From NCBI GenBank assembly GCA_030762895.1, contig CM061068.1, forward strand, positions 80,687,228-80,751,227: a stretch of DNA of 64,000 nucleotides, written 5' to 3'. This stretch comes from Sophora flavescens (lineage: Eukaryota; Streptophyta; Magnoliopsida; Fabales; Fabaceae). Below, piece after piece: positions 48,025 through 60,431 of this stretch; position 1 is the stretch's first letter, and the number at the start of each line of letters is the position of its first letter. Under the pieces are notes generated by a model. The model was not told the DNA's origin, did not search any database, and saw nothing but the letters and a program-made list of their open reading frames with translations. The translations under genes were made by a program, and so were the position numbers.

Positions 48025-49141
48025 TGAGAGGATAAAAAACTATAAAAAGATAGGTTGCTTAAGAGTTTACATTATTAAAATGAAAAGTGGTGAACAGCTT
48101 AAGTGTGATATGATATAATATGACACACGTATAATGGTTAGTTAAAAACCCTGAGTGAATTACTTGAATGTCCATAATTGGAGATGCTATTAAACTTTTA
48201 AAAATCTTTTTCTAACAAGGTGAAACCTCTTAAAACACTACCATTTCTTTTATTACTCGACATTCAATAATATATATAAAGCATTACGAATTTTATATTT
48301 CACTCACTCAACTTAAACTTGGGCAAGAAATGATAAGAAAGAAAAAGTATTTTTTAACAAAAAACATCAACCATTAGATTTTCTTGTTCATTGAAATCGG
48401 TTTAGGTTTGGATGAACATGGAATAATCAATATTATTATATTATAGAATGCATTGTACTTGCATGGTTGCGCCTTCATCAATGGCACCTCTCTCACTCTT
48501 CTGCAACTTCGTCCTTCCAACCTCGGCCTTGACAAAACAACACTGAAATGATAGATGCATCCATCAGAATCACTTGCCTTTTGTTTTTTTCCCCATCTCA
48601 AAGAACAAACCACGAGACAGGCACATGAAATGAAAATGAATAAACAAATCAATAAAAGCCTCACTTGGACCTTATATAAACACCTGTCACCACCCTCCAC
48701 CAAATACCACACACAACACCGCCTAAGCAAGCACCTATGTTTTAGTGAATGCATATTTTCTTTTTCACTAGATTGGAAACACGTCCTTTGTTCCATTTCT
48801 GGTTGTGTTGCATCACCCTCTCTTCTTCCAATCCTTCTTCCACTTCCAATAATCTCCCACTGAAAATGAGGAACACAAACAACAACAACTACCATTCCAA
48901 AAACCACCTTTAGCTACACTTGCTTTTTTTCCCCTCTTAGGTATAGTGGTTCCCTAAAATCGTTTTCACAAACATTTCCACCACTATAATGCAGCAAAAG
49001 AAGAAACAATGTATAACCTCTCCTCTTAACATTAAAGGCAAGCCTAGCTAGTTATTACACACACACTCCTCTAGACTAATTCCCATTTCCACTGAAAGAA
49101 AGAAAGAAAGAAAGAAAGAAAACCCTTCTATATATATCTAC
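48025..49141. promoter_or_regulatory. Upstream region of the UFO-type gene
   Basis: AT-rich, with no convincing gene; the minus-strand frame 48374-48907 has no motif. A (GAAA)n microsatellite at 49094-49122 lies about 20 bp before the start codon, probably in the 5' UTR. TATATATATCTAC precedes the ATG. Element 3 ends 1.1 kb upstream of the gene. Confidence 0.5.
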
Positions 49142-50458
49142 ATGGAAGGTTTTCACCCTTCTATGACTTCTCCTTTTTCTTACACATTCACTATAAGTGG
49201 TGCTGCTGCTGGTAGTTGTAGCAATGTTACTACCACTGCCACTACCAGCACTTTCAGCACTCCTTGGATGAACAGCAGGATATGGAGCAAGCTTCCACAA
49301 AGGCTTCTTGATCGTATCTTAGCTTTTCTTCCTCCACCTGCTTTCTTCCGTGCTCGTTGTGTTTGCAAGAGATGGTATGGTCTTCTATTCAACAACACCT
49401 TTCTTGAACTTTACCTCCAAGTTTCACCACAAAGACATTGGTTCATGTTCTTCAAGCACAGGAGCCGCAAGAGCTACATCTACAAGAACAACAACAATGG
49501 TGGTAGTACTAGTGGTAGCAGTAGTGGACATGGTGGTGCATCATGTGAAGGGTACTTGTTTGATCCCTATGATATGGCATGGTATCGCATTTCCTTTGCT
49601 TTGATTCCATCTGGGTTCTCTCCAGCTTCTTCTTCTTCAGGTTTACTTTGTTGGGTTTCTGATGAGGCTGGTCCAAAAACTATGCTTCTTTGTAACCCTA
49701 TATTGGGTTCTTTAACTCAGTTATTACCTCCAACACTGAGACCAAGACTCTTCCCTTCAATTGGCATAACCATTACCCCCACTTGCATAGATGTTACTGT
49801 TGCTGGGGATGACATGATATCTCCTTATGCAGTGAAAAACTTGACATCTGAAAGCTTTCACATTGATGGAGGTGGGTTTTATTCCATATGGGGAACAACC
49901 TCTTCTCTCCCTAGGCTTTGTAGCCTTGAATCTGGTAGAATGGTTCATGCTGAAGGGAAGTTCTATTGCATGAATTGTAGCCCTTTTAGTGTGTTGGCTT
50001 ATGACATCACATCCAACACTTGGTTCAAAATCCAAGCCCCTATGAGGAGGTTTCTGAGGTCTCCTAGCTTGGTTGAGTGTAAAGGGAAGTTGCTCCTAGT
50101 TGCAGCTGTTGAGAAGAGCAAGCTGAATGTGCCAAAGAGTTTGAGGGTTTGGAGCTTGCAAGGTTGTGGAACAATGTGGGTGGAGTCAGAGAGAATGCCA
50201 CAACAGCTTTACATTCAGTTTTCAGAGTTGGAAGGTGGGAATGGATTTGAATGTGTAGGGCATGGAGAGTTTATTGTTATTATGATCCGAGGAACAGATA
50301 AGGCATTGCTGTTTGACATATCTAGGAAGAGGTGGCAGTGGATTCCACCATGTCCTTACACTGCACATCATGTCTTTGAATTGCATGGTTTTGCTTATGA
50401 GCCTAGACTTGCCACCCCAGTTACTGGCCTCCTTGATCAATTGGCACTGCCCTTTTAG
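49142..50458 (+). CDS. UFO: F-box protein of the UFO/FIMBRIATA type
   Basis: A single-exon gene of 438 residues, the usual length and structure of UFO orthologues (UNUSUAL FLORAL ORGANS; STAMINA PISTILLOIDA in pea, PFO in Lotus). The F-box is at about residues 45-92 (WSKLPQRLLDRILAFLPPPA, ...ARCVCKRWY). Beyond it are family blocks HWFMFFKHRS, EGYLFDPYDMAWYR, GLLCWVSDEAG, LPRLCSLESGRMV and a C-terminal GLLDQLALPF. These proteins recruit LEAFY-type factors through an SCF complex and set petal and stamen identity in floral meristems. Ser/Thr and Asn/Gly runs (residues 20-42 and 115-133) are linker expansions. No frame damage. An in-frame earlier ATG is not present. Confidence 0.95.
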   Translation: MEGFHPSMTSPFSYTFTISGAAAGSCSNVTTTATTSTFSTPWMNSRIWSKLPQRLLDRILAFLPPPAFFRARCVCKRWYGLLFNNTFLELYLQVSPQRHWFMFFKHRSRKSYIYKNNNNGGSTSGSSSGHGGASCEGYLFDPYDMAWYRISFALIPSGFSPASSSSGLLCWVSDEAGPKTMLLCNPILGSLTQLLPPTLRPRLFPSIGITITPTCIDVTVAGDDMISPYAVKNLTSESFHIDGGGFYSIWGTTSSLPRLCSLESGRMVHAEGKFYCMNCSPFSVLAYDITSNTWFKIQAPMRRFLRSPSLVECKGKLLLVAAVEKSKLNVPKSLRVWSLQGCGTMWVESERMPQQLYIQFSELEGGNGFECVGHGEFIVIMIRGTDKALLFDISRKRWQWIPPCPYTAHHVFELHGFAYEPRLATPVTGLLDQLALPF

Positions 50459-52289
50459 AACTAGTCAATTATATGTATGTGATTATGGTAAGGTAATTAA
50501 TCTATGAATATTGCCCCTCCTAGCTAGCTAGAACTACAAGTATGAAAAATCAGCCAAGTGACTTCCTTTGTACTTTGTAGTATTATTAATATATTACTAC
50601 ACTAATTAATGACTTAGCAGCTAACTACACGAGTTTTGAGGTGTGGTTTTTAATCTAAGCAACTAGCTAGCTTATAGCTAGCTTGGATATTGGAAATGTA
50701 ACCATAATCACCCTCCTTTTGCACTGCAGCTGTTATAATTTCTAGTACACGTTTTTTTTTTTTATTTTTTTATTTCTCCTCCTGATTAACTCTTAATTCA
50801 GCATTCGGTCTCTTAATTGGTGAAACAATTAGTACAATTAGGAAAGAAGTTATAATTACACTACATTTTTTTCCTGTATAAATCAAGATTTTTCTCGGCT
50901 GATAACAGATTAATTTCTTTTAAAACATAAAAATTATCGATAGTAGATTTTATCTTTCCTAACAAAGTCCTTGAATCATTAAGCCTTTGTAGAGCAATTA
51001 GACTTGTGAAGGTACATGGACATCGTGATACCACTGTTTGCAATTTGCATGCACGTCTGTCTCCTATAGCAAATAATCATAAAGGCTCTTTTTTTAAGAC
51101 CAATTTTTTGCATATACGAGGGAATTGCTATATTTGTTTTAGTTGGTCCTCATTAATACAAAGAATAGCAAGTTGTCTATAGTACATCTTTGACAAATTC
51201 AAAAATTTAATAACCACATTAATTAGCTAGTATTAAAAGTAGTACTCCCTAATATTTTATATATTTTCTTATGCTGCTTAATGTCATGCGAGCAGTGTTT
51301 CATCAATTTCCTTATTTGAACATTCAAAAACGATAATCGATACTACTCACACTCAACCGAGGATAAAAAAGAAAAACATTTCTAGGTAACTATTACTCAT
51401 ACACATAGTGCATTTAAAGCATCAAATCATGCGAAACAAGCTCATCAAAAAAAAAAAAAAAAGCGAAACAAACTAATTCTCTACACAGATATTTGCGCTT
51501 TGACCCAACAGCGCACGGACATGGCTGAATGCAATTATCAAACGTTAGAACGTTCAAAATCACCTGTCTATGTTCTATGCACCAGCCACCAAGCATGCAA
51601 GAACTTGAGGTTATTTGCACGCATGGTTATTGCTTAGGATCTGTCTATGTTCTATATCTATTGCGAGGATCTGGCGTTAATAGGGTTTAAAAACAGAAAA
51701 AAATAGACTAGGCTTTTCTGTTCTACCTCAAAACTTAACATAGTCTATACATAAGGCTATTTGCACGCATGATTATTGCTTACTAGTGAAGTTAATAACC
51801 ACGAAAATATGAAATTAATAGACAAAAAAAAAAATATGAAAGATATGGACTTGCTATATTAAGCAGGATCGACCCAACACCTATTACGACCTAAAACAAA
51901 ATATGAGATTGGGCCTTTAATTTTAAAGCTAATTAAAAAATTTGAATTAATAATATATTTACATTTTTTTTAGTTAGTAGGTGTGTATCAAAACATGCAA
52001 CTAAATTTTTTTAAGCCTAAAACCTTAATATTGGTGGTTTGGACCTTAGGTCAGCCCTAATATTAAGTGTTTAATATTAAGCTGTTGAGACATGAAATAT
52101 CCATAAAGATGAATTTCTAGCTATGTGACATATATAAACCTGGATTGGATAATCGATTTTTGAAAAAAGTAGTCAAATACAAGTTTAAATGACAACAAAA
52201 ATATTATTCAAAATTTAAACTTCAAATCATTCATAATTAAGGTTATACGAATCATTTTTATATATACAAATTATATATGATCATCCTTT
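50459..52289. other. Intergenic, only short direct repeats
   Basis: After the UFO-type gene the sequence is AT-rich. TCTGTCTATGTTCTAT-like words recur at 51560-51656 and TATTTGCACGCATGNTTATTGCTTA recurs at 51610 and 51760, a small local duplication. No gene was recognised. Confidence 0.45.
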
Positions 52290-52795
52290 AGGTGTTCGGT
52301 TTAATCACCTCCATGATGAGTCGTTCTCTCAATGGCTTCAATCCCTAATCTTTCATGCTCCTGTGGAAACGATGGAATTAGCAGCAGCTATAATCTATGG
52401 AATTTGGCTTGCAAGCAATAAATGCTGTTTTGAAGGAAGCCAAACACAAGTCTCAGATTTGGTTTTCAGAGCATGCAAATCTTTCCTTTTCTAACACTGG
52501 TATCATAACATAGGAGTGGTGGTTCGTGACGAAGTAGGAAACGTGTTGGCAGCAGCTACTTGGAGGATAAAGTGTATGCATGATCCAAGCTTGGTAGAGA
52601 CGGTTGGGATTCATTTGGGTATGATTTTCGCCCTTGAGATGTTGTTCCTTGACCTAATTGTTGAGTCAGACTCTATCACGGTGGTTCAAGCTTTGCAAGG
52701 GAAGAAAGGATACAATTCATACTTGGGCTCTATAGTGGCAGAGTGCAAACATTTAGATAGTCACATACTGATACACTATAGCATCTTTTTTTAAA
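52290..52795 (+). pseudogene. RNase H-like domain of a LINE, degraded
   Basis: The plus strand reads FSQWLQSLIFHAP...ELAAAIIYGIWLASN, then, after a frame break near 52495, VVRDEVGNVLAAATWR (52516) and LDLIVESDSITVVQAL (about 52650-52700). This order matches the reverse-transcriptase zinc-binding tail and RVT_3 RNase H-like domain found at the 3' end of plant LINE-derived sequences. The conserved D of VRDEVG and the ESDS motif are present. The rest of the LINE is missing. Confidence 0.6.
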
Positions 52796-52964
52796 AAAAA
52801 CTAAATACACTATAGCATCTTATTAAACTAACGAGTAAAAAATACATATAATTATGTTAAGAATTAAGAAAAAAATAAAAATGTAAAGTTAAACAAGTAT
52901 AAAAGTGGATTAGAGACAATATATAACATGTTAGCAAATCAAAACCTGAAATACCTACCAACAC

Positions 52965-53158
52965 ATGTGGTTGGTCCGAATAGTAAGTGATTCGGACACC
53001 TTAAGCAAGTGGTCAGTAGTTCGAATCTTGACTCTTATGTATGGAGAAAACTTGGTTTGGGAGGGGAGAACTCACCTTATGTGCCCAGCAGGTTCCCGAC
53101 GAAAATTAGTCACTGCTAACAATGATGGATACTTCGTAGCTATAACTGATTAAAAAGA
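52965..53158 (+). mobile_element. tRNA-derived SINE
   Basis: Box A-like CATGTGGTTGGTCCGAATAG and box B-like AGTTCGAATC are followed by TTGGTTTGGGAGGGGAG and GGTTCCCGACGAAAATTAG. The 40.3-kb copy shares both ends but lacks the middle. From 53159 to 54091 no gene was recognised; a CCACCA-rich stretch (53360-53470) gives chance frames. Confidence 0.6.
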
Positions 53159-54091
53159 TTCCAAAAATACTTAAATCTAACCCAACACAACCTTGCAACA
53201 GGACGAAATATACCATACTCCTTGTTACTTAAAGTGCACCTTGAGTGAGAATAGTTGATTATGCATGAAATTTGATCAATTGTAAGATTAACACCAAAAT
53301 TTGGTCATCAGAGTTATATTTGTACAAGTTATAAATTGCAAAGGTGACCATTTGCAAACAACCATGGCCACCACTCCAACCCAGTCACCATTTCCACCTT
53401 TCCTACTCCGACCACCATGACCGCCACCATCCTAAAACACCAAGAACCACCACCCAAAACCACCACCATTATGCCCGAAACACCAATAGAACAAAAGCGG
53501 AACAACTTTCAGATTGTAAAACTAAGTTAATAATTTTTAGATTGCACTTTTCGTGGTTGATACCTAAACCACCCTGAACCAGTTTCAAACCAGGAATTTG
53601 GACAAAGTTTGGTTCCCACACCCACAAATCCAAGAATCCCTTCGTTGTTTGAAGGTAGATTTGGAGGGGATGGAAGGAGTAAGAGAATGAAGAAAAGAGA
53701 GAAATGATTTTCAACAAGTATACTCAATTTCCAATAGTGGGTATATACTTTCGAAAATCTAAAACCATTATAACGGTGTTGACGAAAATAACAATTTTAA
53801 AATTTAAAGGATTAAATCGAAACAAAAATTAAAAAACTCTAAAATAATGATAATAGATCAAAAATATTATTTAAACTTGAATTTATATTTGAAATGAAAT
53901 GAGAAATTTTTGGAGTTAGAGATTCGGTACATTTTTTTAAAAAAAAAAGGCGAAAGACAATCCAAACCCTTGCCTTGGGGTTTGGGGCACTTCAATTTCA
54001 ATCTACAAAGTGAAAAAAGAAATAAAAAAAAGAAAAAGAAAACACAGAGTGAGACCACCAACCCAACCACATCTCTAGACCAGATATCCTT

Positions 54092-57000
54092 ATGATGGGA
54101 ACGACCTTGTGTTTCACTTCCAGAACTTCAATTGTTGTTCTCAGACCTAAAAAAATTTCTGGGAATTTCTCTAACCTCTGTAACAACACTCTGTGTCTGG
54201 GGCTTCCTCTCAGTTCAAAGTCCCCCAATCTTCCATTCTCTAACTGCACAAGTTCGAATTTGAAATGCAGAGTAAAGTTGACATCTTTTTCCATACCCGG
54301 GGCAACCCATTTGAAGGTTTCACAAGATGCACTGACACCCACTGAAGAATCACTCTCTTCCTCTCCTCCTGCAATTGGAGACCATGACTTACTCATTGTA
54401 GGTCCCGGAGTTCTTGGTCGTTTGGTAGCTCAGAAATGGCGAGAGGTACTGTTTCATTCACTCTGATAATTTTTATGGACTAAATTGGCATTTTAATCAT
54501 GAAATTATTATTCACTTACAATTTAATCAGTTTAATTGCGTGTACAAGTTAAGTTAGCCATTAAATTTATAAAATTTGTATCAAGTTAGTCCTTTTTTTT
54601 TTATCTCACTCTAGTTTATAAGAGCAATTAACTTGATAGGGAATAGGGATGCTTTAAATTTGGGTATTAACTCGTACAGTAATTTAATTTAACTACTATA
54701 ATTTAATTTAACTTGAGTGAAAAGTAATTTCGAGACTAATAAGTTGTTGGTTTAACTCAATTTTCAACCTAAACATGGTATAATGTCAAAGATATGGAAT
54801 ATAGTGAGTTTTTTACATTTTTATTTATTATATTTGCTGTAATTCAATGGATTTATTGGTATTGTTATTAGTATTCAGTATCTTGTAATTGTATATATAT
54901 GTATATGCATGCAAGCAGGAAATCCCGGGTTGCCAAGTTTATGGACAGACAATGACCATTGATCATCATAACGAGTTGATTCAAATGGGTATTAACCCGT
55001 CTTTAAAGTGGACAGAAGCTACTCACAAATTTCCAAATGTAATTTTTTGTGCTCCGCCATCCAGGACCCCAGACTATGCTGATAATGTTAGGTGAGCAAT
55101 CTTAAGAGTTGATTTCATCAGTATGTAATTTGGTAGCAAACGGGTATGGTCTCTCATGCTAATGAATTTGTCTATGAGACTTTGTTATGTGTGAAATGTT
55201 AGTGGTATCACAAGGATTTTAGTTGGCCAACTTGTGTTAATGAACACCTTCGTAATGCATAACTACTTGAGAAGTATATTTCACACTCGAAACAGTCTCA
55301 TAATCCTACAAGAAAGTTTTATTTGCACTAATATATGGTATGCGATTTTTATGTTTCTTATTGATTAATTATCATCGATAAGATTTAAGCACATCAAAAT
55401 GTACCTTTGTTAAAGATATAAAATCATTCATGTGCATTTACCTAACAGATTAAACTTTTGGGATAGTTGGTTCTTGACATGGTAATAATGTAATATGCTA
55501 TAAGAGCCTCTTTGACAAGGTTTTCTGGAGTTCGACCCTAGCTACCCCATTCTTCTAATAAAAAGTTGAATTTCTGCACGAGGTATGTGGACTTATGCAT
55601 TGTCCATGCTTCAAGCCCAAAGGGCTCTTCCATAAGGGAGTTTGCTAGAGATATAAAAATACTCGCATGTCTTCACCTAACACATTAAGCTTTTGGAATA
55701 GTTGGTTCTTGACAACCTTCAATGTGAGTCTTTTATAGATGGTTGTACTATATCTTTGGCCATGTCATAGACGTTTGACAATAGAAGACCAATAGAAGCC
55801 CTAGTTAGAAGAGTTGAACGGATGGAGGCCAGCCCCATAATTAGAGGGAGGGGAAGACCAAGAAAAACTCTAGGTGAAACCATTAGAAAAGATGTAGACC
55901 CAGATAACCTATCCGAGGATTTGGTTTTTGATAGAACACAATGATGCCGCTTGATCCATATAACCAACCCCACCAAGTGGGAAGTCTTTTCGTGAGCATT
56001 ATCATGTAACATAGCCTGATAGTATATGCTTCATCCCAGGAACATTTTCACAACGAATGCTCCTGAATTCTGCTTAATGAATCCTACATAATTGTTGACT
56101 CTGCCATTGCACTTCTGCTTAATCTACATTTTCTGTTCTAAATTAACTTTTTTATTTCGTAATGTAATTCATTCATTCATTGTGTCAATGTGGTCTGCTG
56201 ACTTATAAACTCTCTGCAAATGCACAAAAGAATTGAGCATTTCTAATCAGAGAACAATCATGAATATTCTCATAGTATTTCACTGCTTACTTGATTGGTT
56301 TACTCATATATTGAGAACTTTGACATTCATCACAGACAGAATCTATCAAAATCTTTTCAGTTTCTTTATTTAAAAGCAGTACCCAAGGTACAAGTTGCAC
56401 AACTGAAACAAAACTTGATGTGTGAAGAATGTAGTATATATTCATGCCATCTCAAAATTCTCAATCTTTTTGAAGTTAACTGGTTGGTTGGATGTTTACT
56501 TTGACCTTCTTTAGAGGCAGACAAGGGCATCAATTTCTTATATACCATTTGAATGTTCTGTTTTAATCAGTTACATCATGTTCCTGTAGTAATATTGAAG
56601 TGGTAGACTGCTTCATTTGTAAAATCTAGTTATTTAGCTCCCTCGGAAAAATGGAATGAAATTTACCTAGTGAAAGGAAAATTCGCCGCCGTGTAGTAGT
56701 CTTCCTATAAACTCATGCATCGATGTGGATTGTCAACTAATCAGGTTAGCTGCATTAAGCTGGAATGGTGAAGGTTCTTTCTTATTTACGTCAAGCTCTG
56801 CTCCGTATGATTGTAATGATAATGGACCATGTGATGAGGTGGGTCATACATCCAAACTGTCATATTCTTTCGCTGTTAGTCCCTCTTTTTTCTAAGTTTC
56901 GATTTAAATTGAGGAAATAATTCCTGCCTACATCAAGATGCGGGCTTCTTTTTCCAATTAATAGTACAATACTTGCAGATTGTTTTAATTGCTTAATTTG

Positions 57001-58939
57001 CACAATTGTTACTTCTATTCGATTGTATATTATTAACATTTATCAACTTAAAAAGGTCAGATTTTCTCTCTCTTTGTAGCTTGAATGTTTGTTAATTTAT
57101 CCTAATGGGATATACTTCATTTTAGGATACTCCAGTTGTACCAATTGGGAGGAGTCCCAGGACTGATGTCCTTCTAAAAGCTGAAAATGCGGTACTGGAG
57201 TTCGGTGGCTGTGTTCTAAGATTGGCAGGACTTTATATATCCTTTATGGGATTCAAATTATTAGGATCAGAAGAATTTTTTAATCTGAGTGCATTGCTAT
57301 TATGCTATTATATCTCGTGGCAACCTTGACCAATTACACAAAGCAGATAGAGGTGCACACAAATATTATTTAGAAAAGGGTATTGTGGATAGTCGTCCTG
57401 ATCACATCCTGAATCTTATACACTATGAGGTCAGAATGCCATTGCATCTCTAGTTACTTTATGTATTTACTCTCATTTTCCCTATAATTCCCGTGAAATA
57501 TCATTGAATTATTGGAGTTTATTCTCTTGATAAAGATAGCTTGAGAGGGAGGGAGGGGGGTAATGAGCTTCAACTTAAAAACTCAGTCAGCCAAGTTTAC
57601 TGATTTCTTCAAGAAATTTGTACACCACATTTAAAAACAGATTAATGTAGACTTTAAATGGGTCAAGTCCAAGTGATTAAGAAAAAGATAAATAAGATTT
57701 CAATGAACGAAACAAAAACATATCTACTGGGGCTTGTTGAATTCTGCACTTCTGGAGCCTCTTGAGACTACCCATATTGTAGTCTGTGGTCACTCATGTT
57801 ATTTGCAGATACTTGAATGCTTATAGTTCTTTTCTTGTTTATAAGAGATAGCCTTCTTGGTTTTGAGTTAGTGTTGTGCAAGGCTCAATAGAAAACTAGT
57901 GAACCCTTTGAAGAATGAAAACAACGTTTGTAATCGTTACATTATCAAAGAACTAGCTTCTTTAGAAACCTTGGGCTAACATATTCTATTTGGCTTCGAG
58001 TTGAGGTTGTCCCTTTTGTTTTCTTTGTAAATTCTAATCTTACGGCAAATTCTTTTTCATGTTTGTATTTCATGCTTTGATGTATCTTACTTTCTCCCAA
58101 TACTCCTTTGATATTTCTCCTATATTTTGCATTCTTTGACATGTGGTTGATTAAAAATTATGCTAATTTTGACACACTTCCATGCCAGGATGCAGCTTCC
58201 CTCTCAGTTGCAATCTTGAAGAAAAAATTCCGTGGACAGATTTTCTTGGGCTGTGATAATCATCCTTTATCTAGGTTAGATGCTTTCTTTTGTCAAATAG
58301 CATTCTGATTCATTAATTATTCTTACAATATTTATACTTAAAGTGCTTAGGGTGAGCCTTCAACCTTGGTACAATGGTAAGATTACTACCTTGTGATCTG
58401 GAGGTCACAGGTTCAAATCCTGATAACAGCCTTTCCGCTTGCAAGGGTAAGGTTACGTACAATCTACCATCCCTAGACCCCACTAGGTGGGAGCCTTGTG
58501 CACTGGGCGACCCTTTTTTTATTTCTATTTATAGTGTTAATACCAATTCATAGATTGTTGTAATATGTTTTTTGTTAAACAACAATCTTACACTGCTCAT
58601 ATGGTTTGCAGGCAAGAAATGATGGATCTGGTTAACAACAGTGGGAAGTTCAGTAAAAAGTTTGATAAATTTACTGGTGAGTTCTATGTTTGATACTGAA
58701 ATATATCTCAAACGGAGGACCTATTGTCATTATGAGATGAGTTGATCCATATTTCTCCTATCATTAAGTTTACTTGTCTTGTTTATATATAACTTTTGAT
58801 TCTCAAGTATAATTATCTTTTATCTTTTACAGGAACTAATGATCCTTTAGGTAAGAGATTAAACAACACAAAAACCCGCAGGGAAGTTGGCTGGGAGCCC
58901 AAGTACCCTAGCTTTGTTCGTTTTCTAGAGAACATTTGA
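54092..58939 (+). CDS. Plastid-targeted NAD(P)-binding Rossmann-fold (epimerase-like) protein
   Basis: Eight exons: 54092-54445, 54919-55091, 56745-56838, 57126-57236, 57340-57429, 58189-58274, 58612-58676 and 58833-58939, giving 359 residues. The N-terminal 70 or so residues are Ser/Thr/Asn-rich and basic, like a chloroplast transit peptide. The core begins DHDLLIVGPGVLGRLVAQ, a GxGxxG-type dinucleotide-binding loop. Later blocks are NVIFCAPPS, FLFTSSSAPYD, VLRLAGLYKADRG, HILNLIHYEDAA, FLGCDNHPLSRQE and REVGWEPKYPSF. The overall pattern resembles a plant family of epimerase/dehydratase-like proteins (Arabidopsis At1g19690 type, from memory) and bacterial YeeZ. The catalytic YxxxK of true epimerases is not obvious, so substrate is unknown. 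Intron 4 is read as an AT-AC U12-type intron; the others are GT-AG. Two ATGs open the frame; the first was used. Confidence 0.85.
55725..55990 (+). mobile_element. LINE 3' fragment in intron 2 of the Rossmann gene
   Basis: The plus strand reads FGHVIDV...REALVRRVERMEASP-like text, then RGRGRPRKTLGETIRKDVD and LVFDRTQWRRLIH-like text, with frame damage. This is the conserved tail that follows the reverse transcriptase of many plant non-LTR elements. It is far too short to be active. Its own minus-strand frame (56012-55719) is a shadow. Confidence 0.6.
57237..57339 (+). other. Candidate U12-type AT-AC intron
   Basis: The intron starts ATATCCTTT (57237-57245), the consensus 5' site of AT-AC minor introns. 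It contains CCTTGAC (57324-57330), matching the branch consensus CCTTRAC, ten bases before a terminal AC (57338-57339). Removing it joins LAGLY to KADRG in phase 0 and restores a conserved family block. A GT-AG alternative (57205-57346) also keeps frame but would delete that block. Confidence 0.75.
58351..58519 (+). mobile_element. Au-type SINE in intron 6 of the Rossmann gene
   Basis: Box A-like CTTGGTACAATGGTAAG, then GATCTGGAGGTCACAGGTTC (box B), AGGGTAAGGTTACGTACAAT, CCCCACTAGGTGGGAGCC and a terminal TGGGCGACCCTTTTTTT match the known layout of the plant Au SINE family. It is close to full length. Target-site duplication was not resolved. Confidence 0.8.
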
Positions 58940-59405
58940 CAAACTCCTACATGTCTGAAACTTGTAGATGGAAAGCTCATTCATGTCTGAAATTTGAACA
59001 GTGCATACTTTCCCATTTCTTCATGTATGACTTTGTACAGAAGGAAAGGATGATCAGTGGTTGAATTGTCTTAAAACTTGGTGATTTGACCACTTTCATA
59101 TTGCTTATGTAAACATCATTAAATAAAAAAATTATATATACTTGTAAGCTAATTAAAGCGTAAATTTTGAAATAAATGAATGAAGTGATTTTTAATATTA
59201 TTTTTAATTATGTCTAATAAGCTGACATTTTGTTCGATTGTTTTACTTAAAAGGCTCTTTGATTTTTGTTACATATATGGTGAAAGTCCACTTCCTACAT
59301 TTCCAGATTGTCCAAGGAGAAAGCAATAAATCAGGGATACATACAATTTGTTTGGAGGATTGCAGGTTTTTAAAAACCACTTTCCTGGGTCCATAGAGAG
59401 AAAAT

Positions 59406-59780
59406 GTAAGCATTACCATTTGTTTTAGATTTCGATAGAATTGATTTTGGAAGAATTGATTTTGAAAAAATCAAGGTTAAAAAAATTTATTTGTGTTTGG
59501 TAACAATATTTTAAAAGTAGGTTTAAAAGAATTGATTTTGTTTGAATGATAAAGTAAAATCACTTTTGAGGTGTAAATATGTAGAATTTTGTGTGTCCTA
59601 CATCTAGAATCAATTATTTTCAACGGAAAAATTAAAAAAATTTGCTTCCACAACTTAATTTTGCCCATCAAAAATCAATTATTTTCAACTCAATTTAGCT
59701 TTCAAATACTTCGGTTACTGTAACAATTGGAGTTTGGGTGCTCAAACCATTTTGGGTACTAACCAAACAAGCACTAATAA
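59406..59780. repeat. MITE-like repeat (AATTGATTTTG family)
   Basis: AGAATTGATTTTGG on the left is mirrored by AAAAATCAATTATTTTC on the right, and GTGTTTGGT and ACCAAACAAGC occur near the ends. The rest of 58940-60336 shows no gene; TAGGGACC-type words near 60160 (GGGACCAAAATATTACTTTAACC) look like an isolated end of a Mutator-like repeat. Confidence 0.4.
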
Positions 59781-60336
59781 GTTGGCAAAGCATTTATAGC
59801 ATGAGAGCAGTCTGCTATTGACTTTTATTTACGCACACTTCTACCTCTACCCAAAAGAAAAATGGTAAAATTTCAGCTACACTAGATTGAACTAAATTGT
59901 GGGAAATTCTTAGATTAGTACAATTTACCACGTTAACTACAAATGGTTCCCACAATCTTACCCATCATATAATTATTTAACTATGTAGTTGAACCTGTAC
60001 CGAGTCATGTGCTCAGTCTTATGAAATGATGTAGCCTTCTAACTACTACATTTTCTCATTGGAAGTAGTTTTTGCTCGGTCTATAAGTTTTAGGGGCTGA
60101 TTTGATAATAATTTTTTGCTCGTATAAGGACAAAACGAGTAACATATAAGAACTAAATGGAGACTTTCTACAGGGACCAAAATATTACTTTAACCTTAAT
60201 ATTACATTCCCAGCTCCCACCCTAAACTAATTCCTATCATATTATTTTTCGAAATCAGACAAGAACATCTCTAGTAGACCTTTTTTATTATATGAACTTA
60301 CTTTAAATAAATCTTCCCTCAAACATTCACCAATAA

Positions 60337-60408
60337 GCGTTTGTAGTCCAACGGTTAGGATAATTGCCTTCCAAGCAATAGACCCGGGTTCGACTCCCGG
60401 CAAACGCA
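60337..60408 (+). tRNA. tRNA-Gly (UCC)
   Basis: The gene is 72 nt with acceptor stem GCGTTTG pairing to CAAACGC, then discriminator A. The D-arm is GTAGTCCAACGGTTAGGATA, the anticodon stem-loop is TTGCC-TTCCAA-GCAA with anticodon TCC, and the T-arm GGGTTCGACTCCC closes perfectly. No intron. A T-rich stop (ATATTTTT at about 60429) follows, as used by RNA polymerase III. Confidence 0.95.
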
Positions 60409-60431
60409 TCTTGGCTAATTCAATGTCTATA

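Noticed and set aside
48374..48907. 177-codon minus-strand frame upstream of the UFO-type gene
   Set aside because: No domain or family motif, hydrophobic Cys-rich composition typical of translated noncoding DNA, and an overlapping plus-strand frame of similar length.
55719..56012. 97-codon minus-strand frame in an intron
   Set aside because: It is antisense to a recognisable LINE tail on the plus strand.
57205..57346. GT-AG intron as alternative to the AT-AC intron
   Set aside because: It keeps the frame but would remove the conserved GCVLRLAGLYKA block of the family, whereas the AT-AC reading keeps it and matches all three minor-intron signals. It remains possible until transcripts are seen.
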